A DNA stretch of 64,000 nucleotides, taken from positions 1 to 64,000 of the forward strand of contig JAFYUI010000029.1 of assembly GCA_017549565.1 (NCBI GenBank), given 5' to 3'. A model generated the notes under the pieces. That model was not told the origin of the DNA, did no database searches, and saw only the letters and a list, made by a program, of their open reading frames with translations. The DNA is from Clostridia bacterium (GTDB lineage Bacteria > Bacillota > Clostridia > Oscillospirales > Acutalibacteraceae). Numbering within the stretch: position 1 is the stretch's first letter; each line of letters starts with the position of its first letter. Of this stretch, positions 26,242 through 35,147 are shown piece by piece. Position numbers and translations under genes: made by a program.

Positions 26242-26246
26242 TGCTT

Positions 26247-27989
26247 TTACGCCTCCTTCACATTTTCAAAAACATCAAATTTGCACATTTGCGCGCATAC
26301 GCCACAGCCGGTGCAAAGGGTGTTATCAATTTTAACCTTGCCGTCAATAATGCTAACTGCAGGGCAACCGATACGCATACAAGATTTACAACCGATACAC
26401 TTATCGGTATTTACCTTAATCGGTCCCGCGTGCTTAACATATTTCAAAAGCGCACAAGGACGGCGAGAAATAATAACGCTTGGCTCATCCTTTTGAAGTT
26501 CTTCTTTAATAACGGCATCACATTCAGCCAAATTATAAGGGTCAACCACGCGGACGCTGTTTATACCAACACTTCTGCAAAGGGCTTCTAAATCAATTTT
26601 ACTTGCAGGGTCGCCCTTTAAGTTGTAACCTGTGGTGGGGTTTTGTTGGTGACCTGTCATACCTGTAATTGAGTTGTCAAGAATAATAACGGTTGAATTT
26701 GAGCCGTTATAAGCGATATTTATAAGACCCGTAACACCCGAATGCATAAAGGTGGAGTCACCAATAACTGCAACGGTGTTTTTATCGGTTGCGCCGTCAT
26801 TCGCTTTGTTAAAGCCGTGAATAGAAGAAACCGAAGCACCCATACAAATTGTGCTGTCAATAGCGGTAAGAGGAGCAACTGCACCAAGAGTATAACAACC
26901 AATGTCACCCATAACGGTGAGCTTATTTTTCTTTAAGGTATAGAACAAACCACGGTGGGGACAGCCCGCACACATAACAGGCGGTCGCATTGGCACATTT
27001 TCAGAAAGGGCTTTACCCTTTGGTGCCTCTACACCCAATTTTTCAGCCACAAGGTTTTGGCTAAATTCGCCAATATTACCGAAAATTTCTTTGCCCAAAA
27101 CATTAACACCAATGTTTTTGCAGTGGGTTTCGATAATACCGTCAAGCTCTTCCACAACAATTACATTTTTAACTGTTTTTGCAAAGTCTTTAATTTTATT
27201 TACGGGAAGTGGGTTAATCATACCAAGCTTTAACACAGGGTATTTATCACCAAAAACTTCCTTGACATATTGATAACTTGTTGAAGAAGTAATAATACCA
27301 ACTGTGTTATCGTTGCCTTCTTCAATTCTGTTAAACCAAGCAGTTTCAGCATAAGCTATTAAATCAAGTGTGCGCTTCTCAACAATGGGGTGGCGCTTTT
27401 TAGCGTTGCCGGGCATCATTATGTATTTTTCGCCGTTTTTAACATATTCCTTTTGGGCGATTTCTAAGCGGTCGCTTTCCTCAATAACGCTTTGTGAGTG
27501 AGCAACACGGGTACACATTTTTATAAAAATAGGTGTGTCAAATTTTTCGGAAATTTCAAATGCTTCTTTAACAAAGGCAATAGATTCGGCACTGTCGCTT
27601 GGCTCTAACATCGGAATTTTTGATGCTATGGCATAATGGCGGGAATCCTGCTCGTTTTGAGAAGAGTGCATACCGGGGTCATCCGCAACGCCAATAATAA
27701 GACCACCATTAACACCTGTGTAAGCAACTGTGAAAAGTGGGTCAGCCGCAACATTTACGCCAACATGCTTCATACCGCAAAAGCTGCGCTTACCGGCCAG
27801 TGATGCGCCAAAAGCAGTTTCCAAAGCAACCTTTTCGTTAGGTGCCCATTCGGCATAGATTTCGTTATATTTCGCGGCATATTCAGTAATTTCGGTACTG
27901 GGTGTGCCGGGATAGCTGGATACAAACGAGCAACCCGCTTCATAAAGACCGCGAGCAACTGCTTCATTTCCAAGCATAAGTTTTTTCAT
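26247..27989 (-). CDS. iorA: Indolepyruvate ferredoxin oxidoreductase subunit alpha
   Basis: The 580-aa protein has the pyrimidine-binding N-terminal domain (SSYPGTPSTEI), the thiamine-diphosphate motif GDSTFMHSG...ILDNSITGMTG in its second half, and at the C-terminus two [4Fe-4S] motifs, CIGCKSCMRIGCP and CTGCGVCAQMC. This arrangement is the hallmark of IorA. ATG at 27989 has AGAGGTG seven bases upstream; a GTG at 27998 overlaps that site. A sigma-A promoter lies just upstream, so ior-paaK-ACT can be transcribed apart from the MFS and ligase genes before it. Confidence 0.96.
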   Translation of the reverse strand: MKKLMLGNEAVARGLYEAGCSFVSSYPGTPSTEITEYAAKYNEIYAEWAPNEKVALETAFGASLAGKRSFCGMKHVGVNVAADPLFTVAYTGVNGGLIIGVADDPGMHSSQNEQDSRHYAIASKIPMLEPSDSAESIAFVKEAFEISEKFDTPIFIKMCTRVAHSQSVIEESDRLEIAQKEYVKNGEKYIMMPGNAKKRHPIVEKRTLDLIAYAETAWFNRIEEGNDNTVGIITSSTSYQYVKEVFGDKYPVLKLGMINPLPVNKIKDFAKTVKNVIVVEELDGIIETHCKNIGVNVLGKEIFGNIGEFSQNLVAEKLGVEAPKGKALSENVPMRPPVMCAGCPHRGLFYTLKKNKLTVMGDIGCYTLGAVAPLTAIDSTICMGASVSSIHGFNKANDGATDKNTVAVIGDSTFMHSGVTGLINIAYNGSNSTVIILDNSITGMTGHQQNPTTGYNLKGDPASKIDLEALCRSVGINSVRVVDPYNLAECDAVIKEELQKDEPSVIISRRPCALLKYVKHAGPIKVNTDKCIGCKSCMRIGCPAVSIIDGKVKIDNTLCTGCGVCAQMCKFDVFENVKEA

Positions 27990-28022
27990 TATTAACACCT
28001 CTAAAAATTTACATTAAAGTAT

Positions 28023-28051
28023 ATTATATAACAATTTCATATTAAAAGCAA
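28023..28051 (-). promoter_or_regulatory. Promoter of iorA-iorB-paaK-ACT
   Basis: On the minus strand TTGCTT (28046-28051) and TATAAT (28023-28028) are separated by 17 bases. Confidence 0.7.
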
Positions 28052-28057
28052 TTATTT

Positions 28058-29278
28058 TTACGGCTTTTTAATGCTTAAATTTAACAGTAAAGCCACAACC
28101 GCAAGGGCTAAAAGTAAAATAAACGGTGCAATATAACCACCAAAAGAATTTAGCAAGCCACTGCAAGCAGTTGCCATAAAGGATGTGAAAATTAAGTGAC
28201 AGTTAAGCACACTGAAATTTGTGGCAAAATGCTTTTGGCCGTAAAAAGTTGAAATAAATGCAGTACCTATTGTGGGACAAGTGCCGTATGCTAAGCCCGT
28301 TAAACAAAGACCGATAATACAAACAGGCACCGAACCAATTATTACCGACAGCAAGGTTATGCCTGACGCCACTATATTTAATACCATAGAAATAAGCATA
28401 GTTTTGCGTCTGCCAAGCCAGTCAAACATAGCGCCTGTAATAATTCTGCCAAGGCCGTTGCAAACTGCCAACACACCAACAAGACTTGTTGCCAAGGCAA
28501 CACCGGCACCAACCGAAATAGCTAAATCACGGGCAAAGCTTATAACCGAATTGCCAACCGCTGCCGCAAATGTAAATAATGCAAAGGCACGCCAAAAAGA
28601 AAAGCGTTTTAACATTTGTTTTGTTGTAAAATCCTTTTGCTCAAACTCTTCCGCCTTACCGTTTGCCTTTTTATTTGGCTGGGGTAAGTTTGCGTTTGCT
28701 TCGGGGCGCTTTAAAAAAATGCTTACAAAGCCCAAAACAACAAAAAGTGATACACCCAAAACAATATAAGTCCCACGGCGAGCAAGCGCACTTTTAAAAA
28801 GTAAATCAGCAAGGTTGCCAAGCACAAGCGAGCTTGCACCAAAGCCCATCATAAGTGCACCTGTGCAAAGCCCTTTTTTATCTAAAAACCACGCAGTGAC
28901 GGTAGAGATTATTACATTATACGCAATACCAATGCCAAAACCTGCCATAACAGCATAGGTAAGATAAAGCATTACAACGCTATTACCATTTAAAAGTCCG
29001 GTTAGTGCCATACCCCCACCTGCCAAAACCGCAGATATTACAGTTGCAAGCTTTACACCGATTTTTTTGGACAAAAAGCTACCCAAAAGACCGCCTAAAC
29101 AAAACCCGCACATTGTAAGGGTAAAGTTTAGCGAAAGCTGATTAGCAGTCCAACCAAAATCGGTCGCAAACGGAACTTTAAGGATAGACCAAGCATAAAT
29201 AATACCGGCAAACAACATTGCAAATACCGATATAACCAACAAAAACCAACGGTAAGACGCTTTCACCTTATTATTCAT
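28058..29278 (-). CDS. MFS transporter, oxalate:formate antiporter (OFA)-like family
   Basis: The 406-aa protein has twelve predicted membrane helices and the OFA-family N-terminal pattern FAGIIYAWSILKVPF plus GFGIGIAYNVI. OFA-family carriers exchange or move small carboxylic acids. ATG at 29278 is chosen because AGGAGG lies six bases upstream; the ATG at 29284 abuts that site. It sits 15 bases after the acyl-CoA ligase gene and upstream of ior-paaK, so a likely cargo is an aromatic or related acid; that is inference. Confidence 0.85.
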   Translation of the reverse strand: MNNKVKASYRWFLLVISVFAMLFAGIIYAWSILKVPFATDFGWTANQLSLNFTLTMCGFCLGGLLGSFLSKKIGVKLATVISAVLAGGGMALTGLLNGNSVVMLYLTYAVMAGFGIGIAYNVIISTVTAWFLDKKGLCTGALMMGFGASSLVLGNLADLLFKSALARRGTYIVLGVSLFVVLGFVSIFLKRPEANANLPQPNKKANGKAEEFEQKDFTTKQMLKRFSFWRAFALFTFAAAVGNSVISFARDLAISVGAGVALATSLVGVLAVCNGLGRIITGAMFDWLGRRKTMLISMVLNIVASGITLLSVIIGSVPVCIIGLCLTGLAYGTCPTIGTAFISTFYGQKHFATNFSVLNCHLIFTSFMATACSGLLNSFGGYIAPFILLLALAVVALLLNLSIKKP

Positions 29279-29293
29279 ACTCATCCTCCTAAA

Positions 29294-30928
29294 TTAACTG
29301 TTAATTTGTGCCTCAACAAGACCTTTTGGGCAATATTTTTCTCTTAAAACCGGCTTTTCAATTTTGCCTGTTGGGTTGCGGGGAACCTTATCAAATATAA
29401 TCTTTTTGGGGCGGCGGTATCTTGGAAGCTCTTTGCAAAATTCATTGATTTCATCCTCGTTACAGCTTTCGCCCTCTTTAATTTCAATAATAGCGGCGGC
29501 AATTTCACCAAGGCGGGCATCAGGCAAACCGATAACCGCAACATCCTTAATTTTGGGGAATTTGCGAAGCTCATCCTCAATTTGAACAGGATAAAGGTTT
29601 TCACCGCCCGAAATTACAACATCCTTTTTTCTGTCAACAAGGTAAATAAAGCCATCCTCATCAACCTTGGCCATATCACCTGTAAAGAGCCAACCATCCT
29701 TTAAAATTTCGTTGGTTGCTTCTTCATTTTTATAATAACAGTCCATAACACCGGGGCCCTTGACTGCTAATTCACCAACATCGCCCTGTGCTACCTCGTT
29801 GCCCTTTTCGTCAACGATTTTTACCTCCCACAAATGTCCCGCTTTACCGATAGCACCAACCTTGTGCACATTTTCAACACCCAAGTGAACACAACCGGGG
29901 CCGATAGATTCGCTTAAACCATAGTTTGTGTCATATTGATGATTTGGGAAATGCTTAAGCCAACGCTTAATAAGTGAGGGTGGAACGGGCTGTGCACCGA
30001 TATGCATTAAGCGCCATTGCGAAATAAGATAATCTTGAAGATTTATTTTGCCCGATTCAATAGCATCAAGCATATCCTGTGCCCACGGCACCAAAAGCCA
30101 AACGATTGTGCACTTTTCTTCGGTAACGGTGCGAAGTATCCATTCGGGCTTAACACCACGAAGAAGTACCGCCTTGCTGCCCGACAAAAGTGAACCAAAC
30201 CAGTGCATTTTAGCACCTGTGTGGTAAAGTGGCGGAATGCAAAGGAAAACATCATCACGGGTTTGCGAGTGATGGTTTTGCTCGGTATAACAAGATGCAA
30301 CAAGTGCACGATGGCGATGAAGAATTGCCTTCGGAAAACCTGTTGTGCCCGATGAAAAATAAATTGCACCAAAGTCATCTTCACAAAGTAAAACTGCGGG
30401 TGCTTGGGTAGAGCAATAGTTCATAAGCTGTACGCCATCTTCGGCATAATCGGGCTTACCTTTTCCTATAAAGAACATTGTTTTAATTTTAGGAAGTTGG
30501 TTATAAACAGTGTCCATACGGCCTATAAATTCAGGCCCAAAAACCAAAACCGAACAGTCAGCCAAATCAAGACAGTATTTAATTTCTTCGCCCGAATATC
30601 TGAAATTAAGGGGTACTGCAATGCAGCCCGCCTTTAAAATGCCAAAATAAATGGGCAACCATTCAAGTGAATTCATTAAAAGAATAGCAACCTTTGTGCC
30701 CTTTTCGAAGCCACGGCTTAAAAGTAAATTGGCAAAGCGATTTGCCTTACGGTCAAATTCTGCCCAAGTTAGCTCTCTTCTATACGGTGCATCAATAGCG
30801 CTTTCAATAAGACTTGCCTCTCGCCAAGTGACCGCTTTGTCACGGTCTTCCGAGGGGTTAACCTCTACCAAAGCAACCTCACCGCCGTAAAGTCTTGCAT
30901 TTCTTTCCAAAAAGTCTGCAATAACCAT
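29294..30928 (-). CDS. AMP-dependent acyl-CoA synthetase/ligase
   Basis: The 544-aa enzyme has the ATP-loop YFSSGTTGFPKA (residues about 190-201), the GLSESIGPGC motif, the hinge TGDMAKVDEDGFIYLVDRKKD and the C-terminal catalytic lysine in NPTGKIEK. It activates a carboxylic acid to its CoA ester; the chain or ring cannot be told. ATG at 30928 follows AGGAGG. It is the first gene of the transcript that continues into the OFA carrier, with a promoter overlapped by a perfect inverted repeat. Confidence 0.9.
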   Translation of the reverse strand: MVIADFLERNARLYGGEVALVEVNPSEDRDKAVTWREASLIESAIDAPYRRELTWAEFDRKANRFANLLLSRGFEKGTKVAILLMNSLEWLPIYFGILKAGCIAVPLNFRYSGEEIKYCLDLADCSVLVFGPEFIGRMDTVYNQLPKIKTMFFIGKGKPDYAEDGVQLMNYCSTQAPAVLLCEDDFGAIYFSSGTTGFPKAILHRHRALVASCYTEQNHHSQTRDDVFLCIPPLYHTGAKMHWFGSLLSGSKAVLLRGVKPEWILRTVTEEKCTIVWLLVPWAQDMLDAIESGKINLQDYLISQWRLMHIGAQPVPPSLIKRWLKHFPNHQYDTNYGLSESIGPGCVHLGVENVHKVGAIGKAGHLWEVKIVDEKGNEVAQGDVGELAVKGPGVMDCYYKNEEATNEILKDGWLFTGDMAKVDEDGFIYLVDRKKDVVISGGENLYPVQIEDELRKFPKIKDVAVIGLPDARLGEIAAAIIEIKEGESCNEDEINEFCKELPRYRRPKKIIFDKVPRNPTGKIEKPVLREKYCPKGLVEAQINS

Positions 30929-30960
30929 TTTAAAATATCCTCCTAAAACCTCAATGTTTT

Positions 30961-30992
30961 AACGCTTTAACATTTTAACACTTTAAAGCGTT
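30961..30992. promoter_or_regulatory. Operator-like palindrome at the acyl-CoA ligase promoter
   Basis: AACGCTTTAA (30961-30970) and TTAAAGCGTT (30983-30992) are perfect inverted copies 12 bases apart. They cover the -10 box and most of the spacer. Short TGTTAAA repeats at 8-base spacing fill the middle. Confidence 0.65.
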
Positions 30993-31000
30993 GGTGTCAA
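30972..31000 (-). promoter_or_regulatory. Promoter of the acyl-CoA ligase and OFA carrier genes
   Basis: On the minus strand consensus TTGACA (30995-31000) and TAAAAT (30972-30977) are 17 bases apart. Confidence 0.85.
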
Positions 31001-31020
31001 CCCCCTATTTCAAAAAAATG

Positions 31021-31049
31021 TTGTGTTTATTTTCAAAAATTGATATAAT
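31021..31049 (+). promoter_or_regulatory. Promoter of the transglutaminase lipoprotein gene
   Basis: TTGTGT (31021-31026) and TATAAT (31044-31049) are 17 bases apart. Confidence 0.7.
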
Positions 31050-31080
31050 TATATTATAAAAAACTTTCAAAGGTGCTTTT

Positions 31081-32511
31081 ATGTTTAAAAAATCTATTTG
31101 CTGTTTAATTATTGCAACATTTTTAATAACTCTTTCGGGCTGCTTTAAAATTAAAGAGCCCCAAAATCCCGATAATTCAAGTGTGAATTCACCTGCGAGC
31201 AACAACACTTCAAGTGACACCACAAGCCAAAGCGATAAAAAGCCCACCCCAAAGCCAACCACAACAAAGCCGAGTGTTACTAAACCCACCCAAAACAGCT
31301 CGGGCGGTGTGGTGGTTGAAAAGCCCGCACAAAATGTAACAAGCGAAAACACATCGGTTTCTTCCCCAACCATTGAAGTGCCTATCGCACCTGTCACATA
31401 CCACACGCCCTTATCAAAGGATGAATATTATCAATATTTAACACTTGATGAAAAGGGCAAAGAAATTTATAAGAAAATTTCCACCGCCATTGAAACGACC
31501 CAAAATGTTGTTAATTTAAAAGACTTTAAGGTGGATTTTGACACCGTTTGGCAAATATATCAAAAGCTTATTGCCGACAACCCGCAGTATTTTTGGGTTT
31601 CAAAATTTATTACCTACACCGAAACCTCTGAAAATGGGCAGAGTATGTTGGTCGATTTTTATGTTTCATATACCGACGGTGATGTAACCGACACCTTTGA
31701 TGACGAAAGTCAGCTTATTGTGGTTGCCAACCGCCAAAAAATTCAAAACCAAATTGAAAGTGTAAACCAAAAAATTAAAGCTATACTTTCAGGCATCCCT
31801 GCAAATGCGCCTGAAATTAACAAAGAAAAGCTTATACACGATGCGGTGCTTAAAACAGTTACTTATGATTATTCGGCGGTTGACAATGTTCCGACCAGAA
31901 ATAATTACCCGCGCGTGTGGGATATTTTCGGTGCGCTTTATAACCAAAAGGCCGTGTGTGAAGGGTATTCAAGATTATTTCAATATTTGTGCTATCAGGT
32001 TGGTATAAATTCAACCTTTGTGCATGGCACAAGCGAAAACCAACCGCACGCGTGGAACGCCGTAAACCTTAACGGCAGTTGGTATCATATAGACACCACT
32101 TGGGACGATGCTTCAGACAGTGGTGTGCCGTTATATGATTATTTTAATCTTACTACCGAAGAAATTTGTGCCGACCACACAATTGACCAAAAAGACATTG
32201 CTGTGCCCACCGCAACCGCCACCGAATACAGCTTCGTAAATACCTTTGGTATGAAGCTAAAAAATCTTACATCTGCACCGCTTAATTACCAAAAGGCGAT
32301 TGATTATGCTGTTCAGTTTGACAGCCCATATCTTTATATTATGGTAGACCAACAAAACATAAGTCATGCTTACAGTAATTATTTGATGATGTATTTTTTG
32401 GGCCCTAACAGTGAAGTGAGACAATATATAAAAAATAAAGGTTACCAGCTTTCTTTTGAAGAAAACACAATAACCTATACCGACAGTTGTATATTCATAA
32501 AGCGAAAATAA
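31081..32511 (+). CDS. Transglutaminase-like lipoprotein
   Basis: The 476-aa protein starts with a lipoprotein signal (TLSGC), then a Ser/Thr/Pro-rich linker (about residues 22-95), and a transglutaminase-core domain with the Cys-His-Asp triad at about C293 (AVCEGYSRLF), H323 (QPHAWNAV) and D338 (YHIDTTWDD). It is thus a surface-exposed protein with an intact papain-like active site. Such proteins may act as proteases or peptidoglycan-linked enzymes in Clostridia; the substrate is unknown. ATG at 31081 has AAAGGTG upstream. Confidence 0.87.
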   Translation: MFKKSICCLIIATFLITLSGCFKIKEPQNPDNSSVNSPASNNTSSDTTSQSDKKPTPKPTTTKPSVTKPTQNSSGGVVVEKPAQNVTSENTSVSSPTIEVPIAPVTYHTPLSKDEYYQYLTLDEKGKEIYKKISTAIETTQNVVNLKDFKVDFDTVWQIYQKLIADNPQYFWVSKFITYTETSENGQSMLVDFYVSYTDGDVTDTFDDESQLIVVANRQKIQNQIESVNQKIKAILSGIPANAPEINKEKLIHDAVLKTVTYDYSAVDNVPTRNNYPRVWDIFGALYNQKAVCEGYSRLFQYLCYQVGINSTFVHGTSENQPHAWNAVNLNGSWYHIDTTWDDASDSGVPLYDYFNLTTEEICADHTIDQKDIAVPTATATEYSFVNTFGMKLKNLTSAPLNYQKAIDYAVQFDSPYLYIMVDQQNISHAYSNYLMMYFLGPNSEVRQYIKNKGYQLSFEENTITYTDSCIFIKRK

Positions 32512-32513
32512 AG

Positions 32514-32547
32514 AAAAACGGCTCGATGCTTAATCGAGTCGTTTTTT
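32514..32547. terminator. Bidirectional terminator between the transglutaminase and CLC genes
   Basis: A 14-bp stem with core CGGCTCGAT/ATCGAGTCG (one G-U pair) is flanked by A and T runs. Confidence 0.88.
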
Positions 32548-33735
32548 AGTTTTCTTTTCGGTGTAAAGCCCAATATTAAATGTTAAAATTCTTGAAAGCA
32601 CTGCTGCCAAAGCAAAGTACCCTGCCCCGCCAATGCCAAAAAATTCAAGCCCCAGCATAAAGGCCGCGACGGTGCATTTTGTAGCCCCTCCAAAAAGTAC
32701 TACCATGCCGACAGCCGCCGAAAAGGTTGGTGAAATTCCCAATAAAGTGCCCACAGCCGCGCCCAAGGTTGCACCCACAAAAAGCGCGGGGACAATTTCG
32801 CCACCCTTAAAGCCCGAAGCATTTGTAATGGCGGTAAATATAATTTTAAAGGCAAAAGCCAAATAACACACAGTGCCCGTTTTTAAAACATTTTCGATTA
32901 TATGCATACCGCCGCCATTATAGTCGTTATTGCCGACAAGCAGCGTCAAACCAATTATTAAAACACCACCAACCGCAATTCGAAGATATGCATTTTTGAA
33001 AAGCTTTTTAAATAAATCGGCAACGAAATGAAGTGCCAAGCAAAACAGCATTGTAACCACCGAACAAGCCACGATAAGTGCAATAACCTTTAAAACCAAA
33101 ATTGCATTAAATTTCGGTAATGTCGGCAAGCCAAATCTTTCGGGGTGAATGCCTAAAAGCTTTGCCACCATAAACGCACCAAAGCTTGACACTGTAAGAG
33201 GTAAAACCGCCTTTAAATAAAATTTACGGCTTATATAAATAATTTCAAGCCCAAACGCCAGGGCGGTCAGGGGTACGGTGAAAACCGATGAAAACATAGC
33301 CGTCATACCGCAAAGCAGTAATATTTTTAACTTTTCATCCTTTAATTTTAAAGCGTTTGCAATGGGTGAAGCAATGCCGCTGCCTATTTGCAGGGCTGCG
33401 CCCTCCTTACCGGCCGAGCCACCCAAAAACTGTGTAATGGCCGTGCCGACAAAAACCGCTACTGACAGTAAAACCGGGCTTTTGCCGCCATTTTTAACGG
33501 CCGAAAAAACCGTGTGTATATTTTGCTTTTCAACCTTTAAGACCTTAAAAAGCAAAACAGTTAAAAGACCGCCAAGCGGTAAGATATAAACAAGCCAATT
33601 ATACTGCCCAAAAACACCGTTTGCAAATTTTAAGGTGTGCGCAAACAAGGCGCCCACACCACCGCACAAAACGGCAGTTATAACAGCGCCCAAAAGCAAA
33701 AGCAAATATTCTTTTTTAGTATTTGTTTTCTGCAT
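32530..33735 (-). CDS. CLC family ion channel/antiporter, possibly fluoride-type
   Basis: The 401-aa membrane protein belongs to the CLC family: GGSAGKEGAALQIGSG holds the gating glutamate (E111), and GFKGGEIVPALFVGATLG corresponds to the third anion-path motif. The GSGIP motif of chloride transporters is missing, and the Pro after the gating Glu is Ala. These features resemble the fluoride/proton antiporter branch, as I recall it. No fluoride riboswitch lies upstream. ATG at 33735 has AGGGGAAG upstream. Confidence 0.85.
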   Translation of the reverse strand: MQKTNTKKEYLLLLLGAVITAVLCGGVGALFAHTLKFANGVFGQYNWLVYILPLGGLLTVLLFKVLKVEKQNIHTVFSAVKNGGKSPVLLSVAVFVGTAITQFLGGSAGKEGAALQIGSGIASPIANALKLKDEKLKILLLCGMTAMFSSVFTVPLTALAFGLEIIYISRKFYLKAVLPLTVSSFGAFMVAKLLGIHPERFGLPTLPKFNAILVLKVIALIVACSVVTMLFCLALHFVADLFKKLFKNAYLRIAVGGVLIIGLTLLVGNNDYNGGGMHIIENVLKTGTVCYLAFAFKIIFTAITNASGFKGGEIVPALFVGATLGAAVGTLLGISPTFSAAVGMVVLFGGATKCTVAAFMLGLEFFGIGGAGYFALAAVLSRILTFNIGLYTEKKTKKRLD

Positions 33736-33764
33736 TTTAAACTTCCCCTGTCTTTACAAATGAA

Positions 33765-33793
33765 ATTTTACCACTCTTTCAAGTCATTTGCAA
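33765..33793 (-). promoter_or_regulatory. Promoter of the CLC gene
   Basis: On the minus strand TTGCAA (33788-33793) and TAAAAT (33765-33770) are 17 bases apart. Confidence 0.7.
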
Positions 33794-33802
33794 CCTTATC
33801 TA

Positions 33803-33831
33803 TTGAGAAAAATTTTATTTTGTGTTAAAAT
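33803..33831 (+). promoter_or_regulatory. Promoter of the MFS-GH2 operon
   Basis: TTGAGA (33803-33808) and TAAAAT (33826-33831) are 17 bases apart, 30 bases before the start codon. Confidence 0.7.
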
Positions 33832-33860
33832 TAACTAAACAAATTATAGGAGGATTTTTT

Positions 33861-35147
33861 ATGAAAACAAAACTCTCCCCTCGTTTTTGGTGCGCTATCA
33901 CCCTGTTTTCGCTTATAGGTCAGGTTGCGTGGGTTGTTGAAAATATGTATTTTAATGTTTTTATTTACAAAATGTTCAACGCCTCGGCCGATGATATCGC
34001 CCTGATGGTTTCGGCTTCCGCAGTTGCCGCTACCGTAACAACGGTATTTATGGGCGCCCTTTCGGACCGCATTGGCAAACGCAAGCTTTTTATTTGCGGC
34101 GGTTATATTTTATGGGGCATTTCAATTTTCAGCTTTGTACTTATTAAAGCCGATATTATTTCCCCGCTTTTCCCGTCGGTCACCGCAATTTCTTCGCTTT
34201 GTGTTACATTGGTTATAATATTAGACTGCGTTATGACCTTTTTCGGCTCTACCGCAAACGATGCCGCTTTTAACGCTTGGCTTACCGACTCGACCGATTC
34301 TTCAAACCGCGGTGCAGTTGAGGGCATAAACGCTATGATGCCGCTTGTTGCAATTTTGGTGGTTTTCGGCGGTTTTATGTTTTTCGATTTAGAAAAGGCA
34401 CAAAGCTGGTCGCTTATTTTTACAATTATCGGCACAGTTGTTTTAGTTGTTGGTATTTTGGGTATTTTCCTTATTAAAGACACACCCATCGAAAAGCCAC
34501 AGCAAAGCTATTTTAAATGTATTTTTTACGGCTTTATGCCAAAAACAATTAAAAGCAACCTTTCACTTTATTTAACCCTTGCGGCATTTGTTGTCTTTAA
34601 CATTTCAATTCAAATTTTTATGCCTTATTTAATTATTTATTATGAAAAATCTCTCGGAATGACCGACTATGTTTTCATAATGGCGCCCGCAATTATAGTT
34701 GCCGCCGTTGTAACTGCCTTTTGGGGCAGAGTTTACGATAAAAAGGGCTTTAATTTTTCATCCGCAATTGCAATTTCGTCACTTTGCGTTGGTTATATCA
34801 TTTTGTTTTTCACAAAAACCACTTTGCCTGTATTTATCGGCTCGCTCTTTATGATGTGCGGTTATCTTTCGGGTATGGCGGTTTTCGGTGCAATGATTAG
34901 GGATAACACCCCCGAAAACAAGGCGGGTATGTTCCAAGGTCTTCGCATTTTTTCACAGGTTTTAATACCCGGTATTGTTGGCCCTGCTATCGGCTCGGCT
35001 GTGCTTAAAAATGCCGAAACCGTTTTAAATAACGACGGTACAACCTCGTTTTTACCAAACGAAAATATCTTTTTAGCATCTCTTGTTGCCGTGTTACTAC
35101 TTATCCCCTTTTTATTCATTATTAAAAAGAAAAAAGGAACTGATTAA
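33861..35147 (+). CDS. MFS transporter, probable sugar carrier
   Basis: The 428-aa protein has twelve predicted membrane helices, the MFS loop MGALSDRIGKRK after helix 2, and a broad similarity to GPH/SLC45-like sugar carriers (NAWLTDSTDSSNRGAVEGI). ATG at 33861 follows a strong AGGAGG. The GH2 glycosidase gene starts at the next base after its stop, so a likely cargo is the glycoside that the enzyme hydrolyses. Function beyond MFS is inferred from that pairing. Confidence 0.85.
   Translation: MKTKLSPRFWCAITLFSLIGQVAWVVENMYFNVFIYKMFNASADDIALMVSASAVAATVTTVFMGALSDRIGKRKLFICGGYILWGISIFSFVLIKADIISPLFPSVTAISSLCVTLVIILDCVMTFFGSTANDAAFNAWLTDSTDSSNRGAVEGINAMMPLVAILVVFGGFMFFDLEKAQSWSLIFTIIGTVVLVVGILGIFLIKDTPIEKPQQSYFKCIFYGFMPKTIKSNLSLYLTLAAFVVFNISIQIFMPYLIIYYEKSLGMTDYVFIMAPAIIVAAVVTAFWGRVYDKKGFNFSSAIAISSLCVGYIILFFTKTTLPVFIGSLFMMCGYLSGMAVFGAMIRDNTPENKAGMFQGLRIFSQVLIPGIVGPAIGSAVLKNAETVLNNDGTTSFLPNENIFLASLVAVLLLIPFLFIIKKKKGTD

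Noticed and set aside
33736..33860. Fluoride riboswitch before the CLC gene
   Set aside because: No conserved aptamer pattern is found on the minus strand.
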